Positions 57,838 through 64,000 of a stretch of DNA of 64,000 nt are shown piece by piece (within the stretch, counting starts at the first letter, position 1; each line of letters begins with the position of its first letter). The position numbers and the translations under genes were made by a program. The stretch covers positions 51,955,268 through 52,019,267 of the forward strand of contig CM043944.1 in the NCBI GenBank assembly GCA_014529385.2, in the 5' to 3' direction. A model generated the notes under the pieces. The model was not told the DNA's origin. It did not search any database and was given only the letters and a program-made list of their open reading frames with translations. Origin of the DNA: Adiantum capillus-veneris (taxonomy: Eukaryota > Streptophyta > Polypodiopsida > Polypodiales > Pteridaceae).

Positions 57838-60546
57838 TCAGTCCACAAAGGGGAGTAAGCCCAAAGCTTTGCGGAAAGCTTCAAGCTTCTCACGAGACAA
57901 TGCCTTTGTGAAAAGATCTGCAAGGTTGTCCTGTGTTGGCACATAAGCCAAGCTGATCTCTCCTGCTGAGAGCCTCTCCCTGACATAGTGGTAATGCACC
58001 TCAATGTGCTTTGTGCGAGCATGAAAAACTGGGTTCCTTGCAACTGCCAATGCGCTCTGACTGTCAGTGTAGATAGTGTTGGCAGTGTCCTGTCCAACAC
58101 CCAAGTCAGCCATAAGGCGTCTGAGCCATACACACTCAACCGTAGCTGTGGAGACTGACCTGTACTCAGCCTCACAACTCGAAGTGGCCACAGTAGGTTG
58201 CTTCTTGCTCAACCATGATATACATGAACTGCCAAGCATGAAACAAAAACCACTTGTGGACACTCGCGTGTCAAAACAACCAGCCCAATCTGAGTCCGAA
58301 AAAGCATGTAAGTCTGGCGGCAATGATCCCCCCTTGGGATAAAACAAGCCAAGATGTAAAGTGCCACTAAGGTAGCGGAAAATCCTCTTGACAGCCTGTC
58401 AATGCTTAGACCCTGGGCTATGCATAAATCTGCTGACCTGCGAGACTGCAAACTGAATATCTGGCCTCGTGTTGCATACATAAATGAGGCAGCCAACAGC
58501 ATTTTGGTAAAGAGTGACATCAGCAGGATCGCCAGCATCATGTAGACTCAACTTCAAACCTGTTTCCATGGGAGTGGCAATAGGTTTGCAATCCTCAAGT
58601 CCAAACTTACATAGCAATGTCTCTATGTAACTTTTCTGACACAAGGCAATACTACCATCACACTGCTTAAACTGTATACCCAAGTAATGATGCAACAGCC
58701 CCAAATCTTTCATCTTGAAAGTAGCATTCAAATCAGCCTTAAATTCAGCAATATGTCTCTCATTTGGTCCAGTGATCAGCAAATCATCAACATAAAGAAC
58801 CACAATGAGAAATACATCATCCTCATGCTTTACATACAATGTGCTTTCTGTTGGACTGTTACGAAAGCCTCGTTTAACCAAATGAGTGTCAGATTTCTCA
58901 TACCAAGCATGAGGAGATTGCTTCAACCCATACAAAGCCTTCTTACATTTGCACACTTTGTCCTCTTGTCCTTTTATGACAAAACCGTGAGGCTGCGTTA
59001 CATAAACTTCCTCAAATATGTCACCATTCAAGAAAGCAGTAACAATGTCTGATTGATGTACATCCCAACCAAAATGAGTTGCCAATGCACATAGAAAACG
59101 TACAGTAGTCATACGACAAGTGGGAGCAAAAGTCTCTTCATAATCTATGCCTTTTTGTTGTGCATAACCCTTTGCAACAAGTCGAGCCTTATGGCGATCG
59201 ATCTCACCATCCGGCTTGCGTTTCAACTTGTAAACCCACTTCGTACCAATGACCTTTTTGCCAGGAGGCAAATCACATAAATTCCATGTGTCATTCTCTA
59301 TAAGTGCATCATATTCTGATTTCATGGCAGCAATCCAATTTTCTGAATTCTGTGCTTCATCAAAAGACAGAGGCTCCTCAACATCATGTAAACTAGACAC
59401 AGCCAAAGCATAACAATCTGATGCATAAGATGCATGGCGAGAGCCTGAACGAGTACGACTAGATAAAGGTGCATCCAATTTACTGTCACGCAAAGTGTGC
59501 ACCAGCCATTTTGGCATACCTCTAGCCTGCTCATTTTCAGCCCTTTACTCATCAAGTACATCATGTACATCTACATCAGTAATAGGCTGTTCTAAAACAT
59601 TTTCAGAAACCCCCATAGGCTGTACATTTGCCTCATTGGAACTTACATTCGTATTTCCACCACTGAAAAGAGGCAACAAAGTGTCATAAATGTCCTGTGA
59701 GCTTACATTACTGTCTCTAGTACATGACAGCAAGGGCTGAACAGAATCTTCCACAAACACTACATCCCGTGAAACCAGAATACGTTTTGTTTGCGGATGA
59801 TACAACCTGTAACCTTTGCTTTCAACACTATAACCAACAAAAATACATTTGACAGCCTTATCATCCAATTTTCTGCGCTACACTTGTGGCACCAAAGCAT
59901 ATGCCAAACAGCCAAAAACACGCATGTGCTCAATAGAAGGTTTTCTATCATGCCATGCTTCATATGGAGTAATAGACTGCAAAGCTTTCGTAGGACACCT
60001 GTTAAGTACATAAGTGGCACACATGATGGCCTCAAGCCAAAAAGAATGCGGCAAAGCTTGACTTTTGACCATACATCGTGCCATTTCCGTTAGTGACCTG
60101 TTTTTCCTCTCAGCAACACCATTTTGCTGAGGTGTATAAGGCACTGTACATTGGTGTTTTATCCCACGACTAGCCAGAAATGCATTAAATTCATGAGACA
60201 TATACTCCCCCCCTCGATCGGAACGGAGGGTGCCCATAGTACATTTTGAGACATTTTCAGCCATAGCCAAAAATTGTTTGAAGCACATAAAAACTTCGGA
60301 CTTCGCTTTAAGCGGAAATACCCATGCATGCCTGGAGTAATCATCAATGAAAGTCACGAAGTACAGGTAATTGCCCAAGGACGGAGTTTGCATGGGCCCA
60401 CAAACATCACTATGCACAAGCTGCAACCTGCATGTGGCCCTAACTGAACCATCCTTTGGAAACTTAGAACGCTGCATTTTACCTAGAATACAGCCTTCAC
60501 AAACATGTTTGACAGGTGCTTCAAGAGGTGGCAAAGAAGCAACCAT
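57838..60546 (-). pseudogene. Element D integrase, RT and RNase H
   Basis: Integrase: CEGCILGK, VHSDVCGP, LRSDRGGEY and NGVAERKNRS (D, D, E intact). After TAG 59878 (for CAG) and TAA near 59545 (for CAA), the RT shows AFLNGDIFEEVYV, LYGLKQSPHAWY and VLYVDDLLITG. TGA 58399 interrupts KH-Trp-QAVKR and must replace a Trp codon. RNase H has SDSDWAGC, CEAEYRS and YTDSQSAL, ending NLADLFTKAL. There is no frameshift. Apart from four nonsense codons the polyprotein is whole. Confidence 0.94.
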
Positions 60547-60555
60547 ATCAGATTT

Positions 60556-61743
60556 CTACAAACGCAGCAAACTGGCAAAATTCAGATGACCAAAACGTGC
60601 ATGCCAAAGTTTTGCATCTGAAATAGCCCTTGAATCTGCAACAGAATTTGCAAAATTTTGTCCACACTTGTCATACAAAGTGAGCTTATACAGCCCACGG
60701 CACAAAAGCCCAGATGCAACAATTTCATCACCAAAACTGAGATCATGAACTGTACATCTGTCATCCACAAATTTGACTACAAGTCCAAGTCTAGCAAGTG
60801 CGGATACAGACAAGAGATTCTTCTTGATCCCAGGTACATAAAGTGCATCAACAAGTGTGAAGGAACTGCCATTAGCAGCAGTGAGCACAATCTTTCCAAC
60901 TCCCTGAACTGGATAAGAGGCGTTGTTGGCACAAGTGACTGAATTCCCATGAGGGACAGACTCGAGAGAGGTAAACAATTCACGATGTGAGGTAATGTGC
61001 TTTGTAGCACCACTGTCGAAATACCACACATGTGAATCTGCAGCAACTGACAAGCATGCATCATGGACAGCAGGATTGTAAGTGCACTCTGCGCTAAAAG
61101 CCCATTCTGCATCAACATCAGCATCACAATCTCCTTTCACAGAAGACTCAACAATGGCTGCATTTGTAGTGGAACCAGCATTTGCAGTGGAACCACCCTC
61201 TTTCTTCTTAGCCTCTTTGGCCTTCAACTTAGGACACGACTTGATCAAGTGATCATTGGCTTTACAATAATGGCAACGCATCTTCTTTTTTCCCTTATCA
61301 TCTTCCTCATGCATAATCTTCGACTCTAGCTCTTTACGCAGCAAAGCAATTTTAGCCTCATTGCGGCTTGCATAAAGACCTGCTAGAATATCCCAAGCCT
61401 GTTTTGCAGATTTTGTTGAACGGATGTGAGGAATAATGGTGCGCTTCACAGACAACGCAATCAATGCATGAGCCTGTGCATCCTTAACATCCCAACGATC
61501 TTGTTCTGCCGTAGGCAAAACAACTCTAATAGCTGCAATCCTTGCAGCAAGACCTGCAACATCCTCAATATCGCCTACATCTTCAGAACCAGGACGTACA
61601 TCAATGCCCTGCACAATGTTCCAGACACCTTTTGACACAAGAACATGTTGCATCATATAAGCCCACATAGGGTAGTTGTCCCCATCCAACCTGTCCTCAG
61701 CAGCAAACATCTTGAACACATCTGTGTTGTTGTTGTCAGGCAT
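60556..61743 (-). pseudogene. Element D gag and protease
   Basis: ATG 61743 starts MPDNNNTDVFKMFAAEDRLDGDNYPMW, the copia gag entry. The capsid region ends in a knuckle CHYCKANDHLIKSC (CX2CX4HX4C, about 61250-61290), followed by the protease VWYFDSGATKHITS (about 61000-61030). The pre-integrase KLWHARFGHLNFASL comes last. One frame runs to TAG at 60556, which fits CAG (Gln). I prefer the internal ATG to the upstream start at 61803 because the family begins here and the 60 bases before it lie in the leader. Confidence 0.92.
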
Positions 61744-62332
61744 GGTAAATGCTGCACCTGATGTGATAACTACCCGAAAATAGGAGAAATGGAGCGCGAA
61801 CAACTTGTGCTATATAGCACAAACCGTAGAAGACTATAAGGCACCTGTTATGCAAGAAACGGCACTGACAGAAAATCTGCACAAAATGACGAAATAGCTT
61901 GTGCAGTACTGCCCGTAGTGGAAACGGAGGCCGAAATGAGCCCAAATCAAGATTCTGAGCAGACCAAGCTCCTCGAGCTTTCCCAAAATATTTATCGACC
62001 TGCGAACGCTCACCAAAGCTCACTGAAATCGGAGAAAGTGAGCAGGCGTGAGCTGGAGCAGCTGGCGACTAAGCCCGAGAGGACGTGACCTGCTCTGATA
62101 CCAATTGTTGGAATTAGGGTTGCAGAGAAACACACACAGCTTGGAGAAGACGAAGGAAGCTCAAGGCACACAATAGAGAGTGTGTTACTTAGTGTGCAAT
62201 GGAAAGATAGATAGCCCTAGAGTGATGGGCGTATATACAATGCACGGGGGAAAAAACCTCCTAAAGAGGGAAAAAATGCCCCGGCGGTCCTAGTGTGTTC
62301 ACACACATCCTTACCACATGTATATGGTAACA

Positions 62333-62969
62333 ATGGCAACCAAAAGTTTCTATACAACCGGATTACTCTTCGACGAGGAATTCTCAACAGTGGATAAAGA
62401 AGACAAGCAATAATATAACAGCTCAACCTTGGAAAACAACGGAGTCAAAGTTGGTATGGAGACCAAAAAAGGCTGTGCCAGAGAACAAAAAAGTGGAAAA
62501 CAGAGTCTTCAATACCAGACAACAGAGTGATTCCAGACAATCCAGGACAGTGAAACAGATCTGGATTCCAAAGAAGTTCATGACGGCACAAAGCTATAGC
62601 AAGCAAATTTGGATCCCAAAGATTTGTAAACAGGAACTCCCTTCAATACAATCAACGGAAACTCCTAGGTATTTCAAGGCGAGGAAATCAACACACAGAA
62701 CAAAGCAGGTTTGGGTCGCAAAGAGTTTGTGGCAAGCACAAGCAAAGCGGAAGCAGATTTGGATTGTGAAAAAAGACAACAAGGTAACGAAGAATCCATC
62801 TACTGATTCTACTACTGAAGTGCTAAAACCAACCCAAAACCCGACCACCAATCCTTCAATCAAACAAAGAGCAGCTTTATTGGAAAGACTGTTGTATCAT
62901 CTCTCTACAATTGCATTGGGAACTTATGACCAAAACAACTACAATGCTTCACCCACAGACACTTCATAG
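62333..62969 (+). pseudogene. Element C 3' coding region with repeated K-Q-I-W-I-P-K motifs
   Basis: Element C resumes after ATGGC. One phase runs from the insertion point to TAG at 62967 (172 codons from 62451 in the main part). Motifs of the form Lys-Gln-(Ile/Val)-Trp-(Ile/Val)-x-Lys occur at residues 35, 51, 85 and 101 of that part. Related ones, LVWRPKK at the start and KIWQPK, span the element D insertion. The region is basic and poor in acidic residues. It follows the second retropepsin in an accessory-ORF or env-like position. I know of no assigned function. Confidence 0.65.
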
Positions 62970-64000
62970 TCGTCCGGGAGGACTCAGACTAGGAGGGGGG
63001 GAGGTATACAGGAGCTACAAAGCAGCTACAAGCGGGAAAAACAAAGAAAAACAAAAATTATATTACAAGGGCAGTGTCTTACATGATTTTGCAATTTTTA
63101 TGTTTGATTGCGGATATTGATAATATTTATGCCCTTATATACCTTGTTTTGCAACAAGAAGAGATCAAATGATGAATTTGGGTCTCTAGATGTGTAAATA
63201 TCACTAAATAAGAGTGTTTTTGGGGCTAAAAAGTGGAAAAAAGTGGTAATCCAAGTCCAGAATTCACAAAGAAGTGTATATTCATATACACAGGGTTACC
63301 AGCTATTTATCGTGTATATTTGGAATTTTTTGGCTTCAATTTGCTATTTTCCTTTATTTTTTATGATTTTCTTACTAAAAATAAAAGAAAAATAAAAAAG
63401 CAGGTGAAATGAGATCGGAAAAAAGAAAAGAATAGACGGCGATGATCCTAATGACAAGGGCAACCCATGGTAAAAATGGGGTACAATTCTGAAAAAGTTG
63501 CGGAAAGCCCGAAATGACAGGATTTTGGCAAAGTGGACAGATTTCTCAGAAACAGGTCAAACGGAGTCCAAATTGAGAAATTTCAAATCCTAAAGTGCAT
63601 TTCACGACGAGATAGGAGCACATGTCAAATTTGGTAACAAGTGATCCGGGAAGCCCGAAGTTAAGTATTTTTCACTTCACTATCAAGCTCATTTCCACTA
63701 TTACCTTCTTGGAGAGAGCAAAGAGCACACAGGAGCATCCGACCTTCTACCGCCTTCTACGACTACTACGAGAGCTCAGAGGACACCAGACATGAGAGGT
63801 AGACTCGTTGCCATAAACTTTTGATGCTTATCGTTAACTTTTGTCGCGAAAACTCACCAAAAGCAAGAAACAAGAGCAGACGGGGAATGGGGAAGAACGC
63901 TAGGTAGGGGCACAACCGCCTAACCAAACCTTGCAAGAACTTAGAGGTGGGTTACCCTAACATAGAAGATGGGTTTCTAACACTCAAAGCTCGAGAAAGA
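62970..64000 (+). other. Element C 3' non-coding region
   Basis: A purine tract (AGGAGGGGGGGAGG, about 62989-63002) follows the stop, but no sequence like the 5' LTR start (TGTTGAGCC) comes after it. AT-rich DNA continues to the window end, with phrases such as CGGAAAGCCCGAA and GGGAAGCCCGAAG. The 3' LTR is presumably beyond the window. Confidence 0.5.

Larger units (their letters stand above)
57536..62332 (-). mobile_element. Element D, complete young Ty1/copia element nested in element C
   Basis: Two 227-bp LTRs (57536-57762 and 62106-62332) differ at about three positions. On the minus strand the 5' LTR is followed immediately by the primer-binding site (ATTGGTATCAGAGC, 62105-62092). A purine tract (CCAGGGGGGATTT) precedes the 3' LTR. 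The exact ATGGC duplications and the continuation of element C coding sequence on both sides prove nesting. Confidence 0.98.

Overview
The window looks like intergenic, transposon-dominated nuclear DNA of a land plant. It carries Ty3/gypsy and Ty1/copia retrotransposons with plant-type primer-binding sites (TGGTATCAGAGC, TTTGGCGCCG...), short introns with GT...TTTTACAG borders, TATA boxes followed by CT/GA-rich leaders, and many CT/GA microsatellites. A large repeat-rich genome, possibly a fern or other seed-free plant, is my impression; the sequence alone does not fix the species.

Layout. 0-6.4 kb: microsatellites, a decayed MULE-type transposase gene, then unassigned DNA. 6.4-21.6 kb: a promoter/LTR-like segment and a long decayed gene of unknown function (6905-7656 and 18667-21592), split by a complete Ty3/gypsy element (element A, 7657-18662). 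Element A has 2.6-kb LTRs, a 4-bp target duplication and a second, archaeal-type RNase H. 21.6-24.7 kb: two copia LTRs in head-to-head orientation, a copia RT/RNase H tail and a gypsy gag-protease relic on the minus strand. 24.8-27.4 kb: a foldback element and a truncated A-family LTR. 28.2-31.1 kb: a decayed multi-exon gene. 31.4-34.6 kb: a short gene whose product begins like histone H3, cut by an A-family solo LTR. 35.4-42.5 kb: a minus-strand gene split by a complete copia element (element B, 36528-42040). 42.8-46.2 kb: a minus-strand SWIM zinc-finger gene and associated pieces. 46.3 kb to the window end: a large Ty3/gypsy element (element C) with a tRNA-Asp-type primer site. A young minus-strand copia element (element D, 57536-62332) is nested inside it.

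Two themes stand out. First, almost every coding frame is closed by TAG, TGA or TAA codons that are one C-to-T (or G-to-A) change from Gln, Arg or Trp codons, with few frameshifts. That is the pattern expected from deamination of methylated cytosines in silenced DNA. Second, element C has unusual architecture: repeated 22-bp palindromes in its leader, two H2C2 zinc-finger segments before the integrase core, a second retropepsin-like domain after the integrase, and a 3' region of repeated Lys-Gln-Ile-Trp-Ile-Pro-Lys motifs.

No protein-coding gene in the window appears intact. The only elements close to functional are copia D (four nonsense codons, LTRs differing at about 3 of 227 positions) and, less so, copia B. 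Host-like genes matter mainly as insertion targets: in three cases the reading frame or transcription unit can be followed from one side of an insertion to the other.
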